NCBI GenBank assembly: GCA_021163465.1
Contig: JAGGWU010000130.1
Span: 1-11,359, forward strand
Source: Candidatus Bipolaricaulota bacterium
Lineage (GTDB): Bacteria > Bipolaricaulota > Bipolaricaulia > Bipolaricaulales > Bipolaricaulaceae
DNA length: 11,359 nt
Direction: 5' to 3'
Shown: positions 1 to 6,122 of the stretch, piece after piece
How positions within the stretch are numbered: position 1 is the stretch's first letter
How the letters are laid out: every line of letters begins with the position of its first letter
Made by a program: the position numbers and the translations under genes
The notes under the pieces: model-generated
What the model saw: the letters and a program-made list of their open reading frames with translations, nothing else
The model's database searches: none
Told to the model about the DNA's origin: nothing

Positions 1-1
1 C

Positions 2-1174
2 GCCGCTGGGACAGCCCCCGACATCTTCATGGACGACACTTTCTACATTCCCGCGGATGCCATGGCCGGGTATCTGAAGGATCTCACGCCGTATGTGAGC
101 AAGTGGCCCGAGTGGAATTTTTGGGTCCCCGCTGCCAAGAGCGCTGTCACGTTCCAGGGCAAGGTTTGGGGTCTCAACAGGCATACGGACGTCCGACCTC
201 TGTACTACCGCAAGGATATCTTCGAGCTCGCTGGTCTCCCCGTTCCCTGGCAACCGAAGTCCTGGGATGATCTGTTGAAGGCCGCCAGGGTGATCAATTC
301 CAAGAGAGCGGAGATCGCCAAGAAGCTCGGCGTCGCTGATGTTGTCCCCATCGCTATCAAGGCTGGAAGCTTGAGCGGTGAGGCCACCACAATGCAGGGC
401 TTCTATATGCTTCTCCTCGGCGCTGGTGGCCGTCTCTATGACTTCGACACCGGCAAATGGGTGGCCAAGAGCCAGGCCTTACTCGATACACTCAATTTCT
501 ATTACACAATTTACATCAAGGAGAAACTCTCCGTCCCACCCGAATTCTGGATGGCGGGGGCACCCATTGAGAAGATCCATCTCTATCTGAGCAATGGTGG
601 CCAACGGCCTCAGGATCCGGCTCTTGCCATCTTCCCCACCTGGGATGGCGTTTGGTATGACTGTGGCCCGGGCGGCAAGTGGGAGCTCCCGGACAGGGAC
701 AAGAGACTGGGCTACTGCAAGATGCCCGCGGAGAAACCCGGTGCGGGCATACGTGGACAGGACTACGTCACCATCTCCGGTGGATGGGCCATGGTAATGA
801 ACGCCAAGTGTGAGCACCCCGAAATAGCCTTCGAGTTCATGAAATTCGTTTGCTCGAAGGGCGAGGTCCTATCCCACCGGATAGAGTACCCGAACACGGT
901 ACGGCTGCCGGCGCGTTGGGATATCTCCGACGATCCAGCTTTCAAGAAGATCGCCACACCATATGACATCTGGTCCGCAAAGGAACTGGTGCCATTGACC
1001 ACTTTCAGGCCCGGTTTGCCCGCCTATCCCAAGGTCTCGGACCTGGTACAGGAGGCAACGGACAAGATCCTGTTGGGGCAGACACCGGATAAGGTCCTCG
1101 ATTGGTATGCTGAACAGTTGGTGCAGATCGTGGGAGAGGACAACGTCGAGTATCTTCCTCCTTTCAAGAAGTAA
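2..1174 (+). CDS. ABC sugar transporter solute-binding protein, 5'-truncated
   Basis: The reading frame is open from base 2 and runs to TAA at 1172-1174, so the true start and signal peptide lie left of the window. The ATG at 29 is internal. The visible N-terminal residues (AAGTAPDIFMDD) match the stretch in family 1 extracellular sugar-binding proteins that follows the first beta-strands, where 'GTAPDV' is typical. The later hinge and lobe-2 features, with many Trp and Tyr residues (WDGVWYDCGPGG, SGGWAMVMNAK, EIAFEFMKF), and the C-terminal PKVSDLVQEATDKILLGQTP helix are also typical. The protein should bind a sugar or oligosaccharide outside the membrane and deliver it to the two permeases encoded directly downstream. 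The nearby GH38 enzyme suggests an alpha-mannoside ligand, but that is inference. The family assignment is firm and the ligand is unknown. Confidence 0.9.
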   Translation, partial: AAGTAPDIFMDDTFYIPADAMAGYLKDLTPYVSKWPEWNFWVPAAKSAVTFQGKVWGLNRHTDVRPLYYRKDIFELAGLPVPWQPKSWDDLLKAARVINSKRAEIAKKLGVADVVPIAIKAGSLSGEATTMQGFYMLLLGAGGRLYDFDTGKWVAKSQALLDTLNFYYTIYIKEKLSVPPEFWMAGAPIEKIHLYLSNGGQRPQDPALAIFPTWDGVWYDCGPGGKWELPDRDKRLGYCKMPAEKPGAGIRGQDYVTISGGWAMVMNAKCEHPEIAFEFMKFVCSKGEVLSHRIEYPNTVRLPARWDISDDPAFKKIATPYDIWSAKELVPLTTFRPGLPAYPKVSDLVQEATDKILLGQTPDKVLDWYAEQLVQIVGEDNVEYLPPFKK

Positions 1175-1182
1175 ATAAGGAT

Positions 1183-1225
1183 AAGGAGGGGGCGTGTTTC
1201 CGGCACGCCCCCTCCTTTATTATTG
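1183..1225 (+). terminator. Strong hairpin after binding-protein gene (attenuator or mRNA stabiliser)
   Basis: A perfect 14-bp stem pairs 1183-1196 with 1204-1217 around a 7-nt loop (TTTCCGG), followed by the mixed tail TATTATT. It starts 9 nt after the binding-protein stop and ends 12 nt before the permease RBS and start region. The tail is not a pure U-run, so it may act as a partial terminator or as a 3'-end block to nucleases. Both roles are known between binding-protein and permease genes in sugar ABC operons, where they keep the binding protein in excess. Confidence 0.75.
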
Positions 1226-1236
1226 AGGTCAGGTAG

Positions 1237-2121
1237 ATGAAGAGGAAAAGCAAGGGTGTTTTCGCTCTATTGATTCCAGCCCTCATTATCTGGTTCATCT
1301 TTATGCTCGGTCCGGCTTTGTGGGGTATATATGTTTCTTTTACCAATGAAGCTCTGACAGGACCAGCCGCAGCGCATCCGCGTTTCGTCGGTTTGCAGAA
1401 TTACAAGAGACTTTTTAGGGATCCCCTCTTTTATGGTTCCGTTTATCGGTCCTTCATCTTCGTCGCGGGGTCAGCCATCATCGGCCAAGCCGGCTTGGGG
1501 CTGCTCCTGGCCGCGCTCACCAGCCAGCGCAGACGTTTGTGGCCCAAGATCCGATTCGCTGGTAGGCTAGCTACGACGCTGGCATGGTTGGCATGGGTGG
1601 TTCCCGAGACCGTCATCGGGTGGTGTTGGATAAGCTTCCTGGATTACGATGGGGTTTTGAATGAATTCTTGAGATTTTTGGGTTTTAAACCGGTTTATTG
1701 GTTGGTGCATTATGGAATGCTTTCCATAATTTTGGCCAACATCTGGTGGGGTACCGGTTGGTCAGTAATGCTTTTCAAAGCCGCATTGGAATCGATACCT
1801 CGGGAGATAGAGGAGGCAGCTGAGGTGGATGGAGCAGCGGGGTGGAAAAAGTTCCGTTATATTACCCTTCCTCTCCTCAGGGGTCCTGTTATGGTGAACC
1901 TGATATTGATCACCATCTGGACCTACGGTGTCTTCGGTCTTCCCTTGATGTTGACCGGTGGTGGACCGGGTCATCGTACAGAGCTGATGACGATCTATGC
2001 TTATAAATTAGGTTTTAAGTATTTTGAGATAGGTTACGGAACGACTGTTTCGATAGGAATTCTGTTGATATCGCTGCTCCTCACTCTGGGGTACTACAAG
2101 CTTCTAGGGAGAAGAGGATGA
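1237..2121 (+). CDS. ABC sugar transporter permease, MalF/UgpA type
   Basis: This 294-residue integral membrane protein has about six hydrophobic segments, the first near residues 8-30 (LLIPALIIWFIFML). The cytoplasmic EAA loop, which docks on the ATPase, reads EEAAEVDGAAGWKKF with the conserved Gly at residue 199, followed by ITLPLLRGP. Length and layout fit MalF/UgpA-type permeases without the large periplasmic insert of enteric MalF. The start at 1237 has GAGGT at 1225-1229 with 7-nt spacing. It follows the hairpin after the binding-protein gene and overlaps the next permease by ATGA. It should form half of the membrane channel for the sugar taken up by the upstream binding protein. The gene is visibly AT-richer than the mannosidase downstream. 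Confidence 0.93.
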   Translation: MKRKSKGVFALLIPALIIWFIFMLGPALWGIYVSFTNEALTGPAAAHPRFVGLQNYKRLFRDPLFYGSVYRSFIFVAGSAIIGQAGLGLLLAALTSQRRRLWPKIRFAGRLATTLAWLAWVVPETVIGWCWISFLDYDGVLNEFLRFLGFKPVYWLVHYGMLSIILANIWWGTGWSVMLFKAALESIPREIEEAAEVDGAAGWKKFRYITLPLLRGPVMVNLILITIWTYGVFGLPLMLTGGGPGHRTELMTIYAYKLGFKYFEIGYGTTVSIGILLISLLLTLGYYKLLGRRG

Positions 2122-2951
2122 AGATGAGGAAAGCCATTTCCGTTTTGTTGAACAACCTCGTGCTTATCGTGATAGCCATATACTTTCTGGCTCCCCTTAC
2201 TTGGTTGGTGACATCAGCTTTTAGGGAAAACCCTTCTTTATGGGTTGAATTTAAAGGGTTTACGTTGAGCAATTTCCCCAAGGTGTTCACCGGGGATACG
2301 CTCATGTGGGTAAGGAACTCACTTTTTATAGCATTGGTTACAGCATTAATTTCAGTGTCCTTCTCCTTCCTAGCCGCTTATCCCTTCGCTAGATTCGAGT
2401 TCCGTTGCAAGACACCCCTGCTCTTCATGCTGGTCCTTTCGATGACCATACCGCTGAGTGCGGTCATGCTGCCAACCTACAGTTTAGCGAAATTCCTACA
2501 TTTGCAGAACACCCTGATAGGCGTGGCCTTGGTCATCGCTGCCCGGCAGATCCCCATGGGGATTTGGGTCACGAAGGAATTTATCTCCTCCATTCCTGTT
2601 GAACTCGAGGAAGCAGCCTGGGTTGATGGTGCCAACTGGTTCTCGACAATTGTCCGTATAGTTTTCCCATTGTGCGGACCTGGCCTTGCTGTCATCGGTT
2701 TGATGTCCTTTGTCGCGGGGTGGGGTGATTTCACTACGAACCTCATTCTTATCAGTTCCGAGCGTCTTTATCCGATATCGCTGGGTATTTACAAGGCCAG
2801 CCTGGAGGCCACTTCCTGGGGATACACCACCATCAACTACGGCGTGTTGGCGGCGATTTGCCTTGTATACCTTATTCCTCCGATGTTAGCATTTCTTTTT
2901 ACGCATAGATACCTCGTCAAAGGCATGGTACTGGGAGCGGTCAAACAGTGA
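2118..2951 (+). CDS. ABC sugar transporter permease, MalG/UgpE type
   Basis: This 277-residue membrane protein opens with a hydrophobic segment (LVLIVIAIYFLAPLTWLV) and the 'TSAFRENPSLW' region seen in MalG-type permeases. Its EAA loop is EEAAWVDGANWFSTI with the conserved Gly at residue 171, followed by VFPLCGPGLAVIG. It pairs with the upstream MalF-type subunit to form the sugar channel. The ATG at 2118 overlaps the previous stop (ATGA), and AGGGAG at 2106-2111 gives 6-nt spacing. A second ATG at 2124 is also well placed and would shorten the protein by two residues. The 3' end overlaps the mannosidase GTG. No ATP-binding subunit gene follows, so a shared MsmK-like ATPase elsewhere is probable. 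Confidence 0.93.
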   Translation: MKMRKAISVLLNNLVLIVIAIYFLAPLTWLVTSAFRENPSLWVEFKGFTLSNFPKVFTGDTLMWVRNSLFIALVTALISVSFSFLAAYPFARFEFRCKTPLLFMLVLSMTIPLSAVMLPTYSLAKFLHLQNTLIGVALVIAARQIPMGIWVTKEFISSIPVELEEAAWVDGANWFSTIVRIVFPLCGPGLAVIGLMSFVAGWGDFTTNLILISSERLYPISLGIYKASLEATSWGYTTINYGVLAAICLVYLIPPMLAFLFTHRYLVKGMVLGAVKQ

Positions 2952-5596
2952 GGCCGGAACAGGAGGGGAAGGTGGAGGAGAAGCTCAAGGCAATTGTGGT
3001 GCCCCATACGCACTGGGATCGAGAGTGGTACCTCACCTTCGAGGGGTTCCGCTTTCACTTGGTGGAGGCCCTGGATCGGGTCCTCAATCTTTTGGAACGT
3101 TCCCCCGATTACAGGTTCACCCTGGACGGCCAGGTCCTCCCGCTGTTGGATTACTTGGAGATCCACCCCGAGATGGAGGGCAAACTGCGGGACTTCATCC
3201 GCGAGGGCAGGCTCCTTGTCGGGCCTTGGTACGTGCAGCCGGATGAGTTCCTGGTCTCAGGGGAGTCCCTCATCCGCAATCTCCTCTACGGGACGCGGAT
3301 CGCCCAGGCGTTCGGGGGGACGATGCCCGAGGGTTACGTCCCCGATTCCTTCGGCCACATCGCCCAACTCCCACAGGTCCTCACGGGCTTTGGCATCGGT
3401 AGCGCCTTCGTCACGCGAGGAGCGGATCGCGCTTGCGAGGAGGCCGGGGGCCCGGATTTACTGTGGCGTGCCCCCGATGGCTCTGCGGTCCTCTGCCACG
3501 TGATGGAGATGGGGTATTGCAACGCCGAGCAGCTCTCGGCGGATCCGGCGGAGCTCACCCGGTCGCTCGAGCGGCTCGTGGAAGCAGGACTGCTTGATCC
3601 AGAGGGCGAACCGTTCGTGACATTCCTTACCGAGCTCCAGCGCCGGAGTCGTACCGGAGCCATCCTCCTCCTCAACGGCTGCGACCACCGGGGACCCCAG
3701 ATGGACCTTCCCGAAGTGGTGGAGGGGCTCAACCGCCGATTCCCCGAATTTCGTTTCACCATCGGGACTCTCTCCGATTACGCCGCAGCACTACGGAAGG
3801 TGAAGGAGAGCCTCCCCGTGATAGAAGGGGAGTTTCGAACCCCTGTGCGTCATCCGATCCTTACCGGAGTCCTCTCCACCAGGATGTACCTTAAGCAGGC
3901 CAATCACCGCACGGAGATACTTCTGGAACGGTACGCCGAGCCCCTTGTGGCCCTGACAAGGGTCCTGGCGAAAGTGGATCTGAAGCCGTTCCTGGATCAT
4001 TCATGGAAACTCCTCCTCCAGAACCACGCCCACGATTCCATCTGTGGGACGGGGATCGACCCCATCCACCGGGAGATGGAGGTCCGGTTCGCCCGCGCCG
4101 AGGCCCTAGCCACGGAGGTGGCGCGGGAAGCCCTGCGGTCCCTGGTCATGGCCCAAGGGAAGGGAAATGGACTCTCCGTATTTGTCTTCAACCCCTGTCC
4201 CTGGGGGAGGCGGGAGGAGATAACTGCGGAAATCCCCGCGCAGGCGGCTGGAGTTGTGCTCCGGGGTCCGCGGGGAGAGAAGGTCCCCACCGCGGTCGTG
4301 GGGGAGAGACTCGTCTCCGAAGGGATCCTCTCCGGTGCCTCCCACCGCCGCGTGGCGGTGATCTCCTTCCAGGCGGAGCTCCCGCCCCTGGGCATTGCGG
4401 CCTTCCGCCTCGATCCCGATGAGAGGGCCGAGGAAGTGGGGGCGAGGAGGGGAAGCTTGGTGGTGGATGACCGTACCCTGGAGAACGAGTTCTACCGGGT
4501 GACGGTGTATGAGAACGGGACCTTTGACCTTCTGGATAAGGCTACCGGGCGGCTCTTCCGAGGGTTGAACCTTCTGGAGGACTCCGGTGATGCCGGCGAC
4601 GAGTACAACTACTCCCCACCCCCGAAGCAGCGCGTCCTCAGCTCCGCGGATATCCGGGGTACGGTGGGGGTCGCTGCCGATCTTCCTTGGAGGGGGACGC
4701 TGGAGGTGTCGCTCGTCTTCCCTCTTCCCGTTTCCCTCGATCCCGAGCGGGTCGCCCGGTCCGAGGAGACGGTGGAGGTCCCAGTGCGGTTCAGGATCTC
4801 CCTCCAGCGGGGACTGAAACGGGTGGATATAGAAGCGGAGGTGGATAACCGTGCCCGGGATCACCGGTTGCGGGTGGCCTTCCCCACGGGGATCCCGGCC
4901 GAAAAAAGCATCGCCGAGGGTACCTTCTGGGTCAATGAGCGCCCCACACGCCCACCCGAGGCTGCGGGCTGGGTGGAGGACCCGCCCGTGACCCATCCCC
5001 AGAAGGCGTTCGTGACGGTGGAGGACGGGAAGGGAGGCTTTGCCATCTTCAACCGGGGTCTCCCGGAATACGAGGTGACTCCAGAGGGGACCATTTACCT
5101 CACCCTCCTCCGATGTGTGGGCTGGCTCTCCCGGGGTGATCTCTCCACCCGCCGGGGTCACGCCGGTCCTCCCTACGAGACACCTGAGGCCCAATGTCCG
5201 GGGAAGCACACCTTCCGGTACGCCGTCTACACTTACCAGGGATGTTGGGAGGAGGCGGGGGTCCTCAGGATGGCCCAGGCCTTCATCGCTCCGCCCATAG
5301 CCATCTCCTGGGAGAGGACGGAATCCATTGGGGAAAGGACCTTCCTCTTCCTGGACCCCGATGCGGTCCTTCTGAGCGCGGTGAAGCCCCCGGAGGAAGG
5401 GGAGGGGATCGTCATCCGGATCTACAACCCTACGGCCAGGTACCTCGAGGCCGTGCTGCGGGTGGGGTTCCCCTTGTCCGGAGCCAGGGAGCTAAGGCTG
5501 GACGAGAGTCCCTTACGGGATCTCCCGATACGAGGGGATATCCTGCGTCTGCCCCTGAAGGGTGGGGAGATAAAAACAATCCACTTGATGCCCTAG
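2948..5596 (+). CDS. Glycoside hydrolase family 38 alpha-mannosidase
   Basis: This 882-residue protein hydrolyses alpha-mannosidic bonds with retention, using a bound metal. The N-terminal HTHWDREW supplies probable metal ligands H22 and D24. The VPDSFGH motif carries the likely nucleophile D133. NHAHDSICGT carries the third ligand region, with H362 the likely ligand. A helical middle part (about 290-400) and long beta-sandwich C-terminal domains follow, the usual GH38 order and length. There is no signal peptide, so it is probably cytoplasmic and acts on sugar imported by the three transporter genes before it. The motif pattern resembles bacterial MngB-like members, so mannosylglycerate or a small manno-oligosaccharide are candidate substrates (inference). 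GTG 2948 overlaps the permease stop (GTGA). GTG 2972, preceded by AGGAGG at 2961-2966, is an equally good start and would give 874 residues without losing any motif. Confidence 0.93.
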   Translation: MRPEQEGKVEEKLKAIVVPHTHWDREWYLTFEGFRFHLVEALDRVLNLLERSPDYRFTLDGQVLPLLDYLEIHPEMEGKLRDFIREGRLLVGPWYVQPDEFLVSGESLIRNLLYGTRIAQAFGGTMPEGYVPDSFGHIAQLPQVLTGFGIGSAFVTRGADRACEEAGGPDLLWRAPDGSAVLCHVMEMGYCNAEQLSADPAELTRSLERLVEAGLLDPEGEPFVTFLTELQRRSRTGAILLLNGCDHRGPQMDLPEVVEGLNRRFPEFRFTIGTLSDYAAALRKVKESLPVIEGEFRTPVRHPILTGVLSTRMYLKQANHRTEILLERYAEPLVALTRVLAKVDLKPFLDHSWKLLLQNHAHDSICGTGIDPIHREMEVRFARAEALATEVAREALRSLVMAQGKGNGLSVFVFNPCPWGRREEITAEIPAQAAGVVLRGPRGEKVPTAVVGERLVSEGILSGASHRRVAVISFQAELPPLGIAAFRLDPDERAEEVGARRGSLVVDDRTLENEFYRVTVYENGTFDLLDKATGRLFRGLNLLEDSGDAGDEYNYSPPPKQRVLSSADIRGTVGVAADLPWRGTLEVSLVFPLPVSLDPERVARSEETVEVPVRFRISLQRGLKRVDIEAEVDNRARDHRLRVAFPTGIPAEKSIAEGTFWVNERPTRPPEAAGWVEDPPVTHPQKAFVTVEDGKGGFAIFNRGLPEYEVTPEGTIYLTLLRCVGWLSRGDLSTRRGHAGPPYETPEAQCPGKHTFRYAVYTYQGCWEEAGVLRMAQAFIAPPIAISWERTESIGERTFLFLDPDAVLLSAVKPPEEGEGIVIRIYNPTARYLEAVLRVGFPLSGARELRLDESPLRDLPIRGDILRLPLKGGEIKTIHLMP
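2961..2966 (+). promoter_or_regulatory. Internal Shine-Dalgarno that may reset the mannosidase start to GTG 2972
   Basis: AGGAGG lies 5 nt before an in-frame GTG at 2972, inside the annotated 5' end of the mannosidase. The upstream GTG at 2948 has GGGAG at 2933-2937, 10 nt away, plus coupling to the permease stop. The GH38 core begins at about residue 14, so both starts give an intact enzyme. Confidence 0.5.
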
Positions 5597-5604
5597 GGAA
5601 ATCC

Positions 5605-5678
5605 CGCGCCCGGGAGGACTCGAACCCCCAACCCGCGGCTCCGAAGGCCGCTGCTCTGTCCACTTGAGCTACGGGCGC
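5605..5678 (-). tRNA. tRNA-Arg (anticodon TCG)
   Basis: The reverse strand folds into a full cloverleaf. It has acceptor GCGCCCG/CGGGCGC, D-arm GCTC/GAGC, anticodon stem GCGGC/GCCGC with loop CTTCGGA (anticodon TCG, codon CGA), a 5-nt variable loop GGGTT, and T-arm GGGGG/CCTCC with loop TTCGAGT. A20 in the D-loop agrees with bacterial Arg identity. The discriminator is G at 5605 and no CCA follows, so the tail must be added enzymatically. It is the last gene of the minus-strand tRNA operon and ends 8 bp from the convergent mannosidase stop. It differs from the Arg(TCT) gene at only five positions. Confidence 0.96.
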
Positions 5679-5681
5679 CTT

Positions 5682-5757
5682 TGGGAGGAGCGACGGGACT
5701 TGAACCCGCAACCACCGCGTCCACAGCGCGGCGCTCTGCCATTGAGCTACGCTCCCC
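5682..5757 (-). tRNA. tRNA-His (anticodon GTG)
   Basis: On the reverse strand the acceptor GGGAGCG is preceded by an extra G (G-1, base 5757) that pairs with C73, the hallmark of tRNA-His. The anticodon loop CTGTGGA gives GTG, in stem CCGCG/CGCGG. The T-arm is GCGGG/CCCGT with loop TTCAAGT. CCA is encoded at 5682-5684. The pair at 1-72 is a G.U wobble, which is unusual next to the identity pair. It lies 3 nt from each neighbouring Arg tRNA, so all three must come from one precursor. Confidence 0.96.
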
Positions 5758-5760
5758 TCC

Positions 5761-5834
5761 CGCGCCCGGGAGGACTCGAACCCCCAACCTGCGGCTTAGA
5801 AGGCCGCTGCTCTCTCCAGTTGAGCTACGGGCGC
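5761..5834 (-). tRNA. tRNA-Arg (anticodon TCT)
   Basis: The cloverleaf has acceptor GCGCCCG/CGGGCGC, D-arm GCTC/GAGC with loop AACTGGAGA (A20 kept), anticodon stem GCGGC/GCCGC with loop CTTCTAA (anticodon TCT, codon AGA), and T-arm GGGGG/CCTCC. The discriminator is G and no CCA is encoded; the three bases after it are GGA, as in the Arg(TCG) copy. The anticodon differs from the other Arg gene only at nucleotide 36, with a matching change at 37. It is transcribed after tRNA-Gly and the heptamer repeat spacer. Confidence 0.96.
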
Positions 5835-5841
5835 ATCCCTC

Positions 5842-5914
5842 GTGATGGGTGATCGGTGATGCGTGGCGAGAAAGCAACATGGAGACCCATCACCGATCAC
5901 ACATCACCCATCAC
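5842..5914. repeat. Heptamer-unit imperfect inverted repeat in tRNA spacer
   Basis: Three 7-bp units on the plus strand (GTGATGG, GTGATCG, GTGATGC, 5842-5862) face four units on the minus strand, read from 5914 down to 5887 (GTGATGG, GTGATGT, GTGATCG, GTGATGG). Bases 5849-5861 pair perfectly with 5888-5900 (13 bp), and the outer units can pair in more than one register because one arm has an extra unit. The loop is about 26 nt. It lies between tRNA-Gly and tRNA-Arg(TCT), so it would form a hairpin in the tRNA precursor. No T-run follows it, so it is not a standard terminator. Confidence 0.85.
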
Positions 5915-5918
5915 CAAC

Positions 5919-5992
5919 TGGAGCGGGTAGCGGGAATCGAACCCGCGTCACTGGCTTGGAAGGCCAGCGCTCTACCATTGAGCTATACCCGC
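5919..5992 (-). tRNA. tRNA-Gly (anticodon TCC)
   Basis: The reverse strand has acceptor GCGGGTA/TACCCGC, D-arm GCTC/GAGC with loop AATGGTA, anticodon stem CTGGC/GCCAG with loop CTTCCAA (anticodon TCC, codon GGA), a 4-nt variable loop, and T-arm GCGGG/CCCGC with loop TTCGATT. The discriminator is T and CCA is encoded at 5919-5921. It is the second gene of the operon, 10 nt after tRNA-Pro. Confidence 0.97.
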
Positions 5993-6002
5993 CCTAGGGA
6001 GC

Positions 6003-6080
6003 TGGTCGGAGAGGCCGGATTCGAACCGGCGACCTCAGCGTCCCGAACGCTGCGCGCTAACCAGGCTGCGCTACTCTCCG
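6003..6080 (-). tRNA. tRNA-Pro (anticodon CGG)
   Basis: The reverse strand has acceptor CGGAGAG/CTCTCCG, D-arm GCGC/GCGC with the Pro-like loop AGCCTGGTTA, anticodon stem CAGCG/CGCTG with loop TTCGGGA (anticodon CGG, codon CCG), variable loop AGGTC, and T-arm GCCGG/CCGGC with loop TTCGAAT. The discriminator is A and CCA is encoded at 6003-6005. It is the first gene of the operon, beginning 12 nt after the TATAAT box. Confidence 0.97.
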
Positions 6081-6092
6081 ACCGGCTCCCCA

Positions 6093-6122
6093 ATTATACC
6101 CGGTCCCTCCCGGATCAGGGAA
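6093..6122 (-). promoter_or_regulatory. Promoter of the five-tRNA operon
   Basis: On the minus strand a perfect TATAAT lies at 6093-6098. A weak -35 (TTCCCT, 6117-6122) stands 18 nt upstream and overlaps the last codons of htrA. Transcription should start near 6086, a few nt before tRNA-Pro. The stretch after the -10 (TGGGGAGC) is GC-rich, as in stable-RNA promoters under stringent control in better-studied bacteria. That control is inferred. Confidence 0.65.

Noticed and set aside
4106..5209. Long minus-strand open frame opposite the mannosidase
   Set aside because: It is Pro, Gly and Arg-rich with no recognisable domain. It is the usual antisense shadow of a GC-rich gene whose own frame has clear GH38 motifs.
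5573..5604. Intrinsic terminator for the tRNA operon (GGGATTTCCC and a distal TTTTT on the minus strand)
   Set aside because: The stem is about four base pairs and the T-run is roughly 15 nt away, so it does not form a terminator structure.
5842..5914. CRISPR array
   Set aside because: Units are 7 bp with no spacers and are arranged as an inverted pair, with no cas genes nearby.
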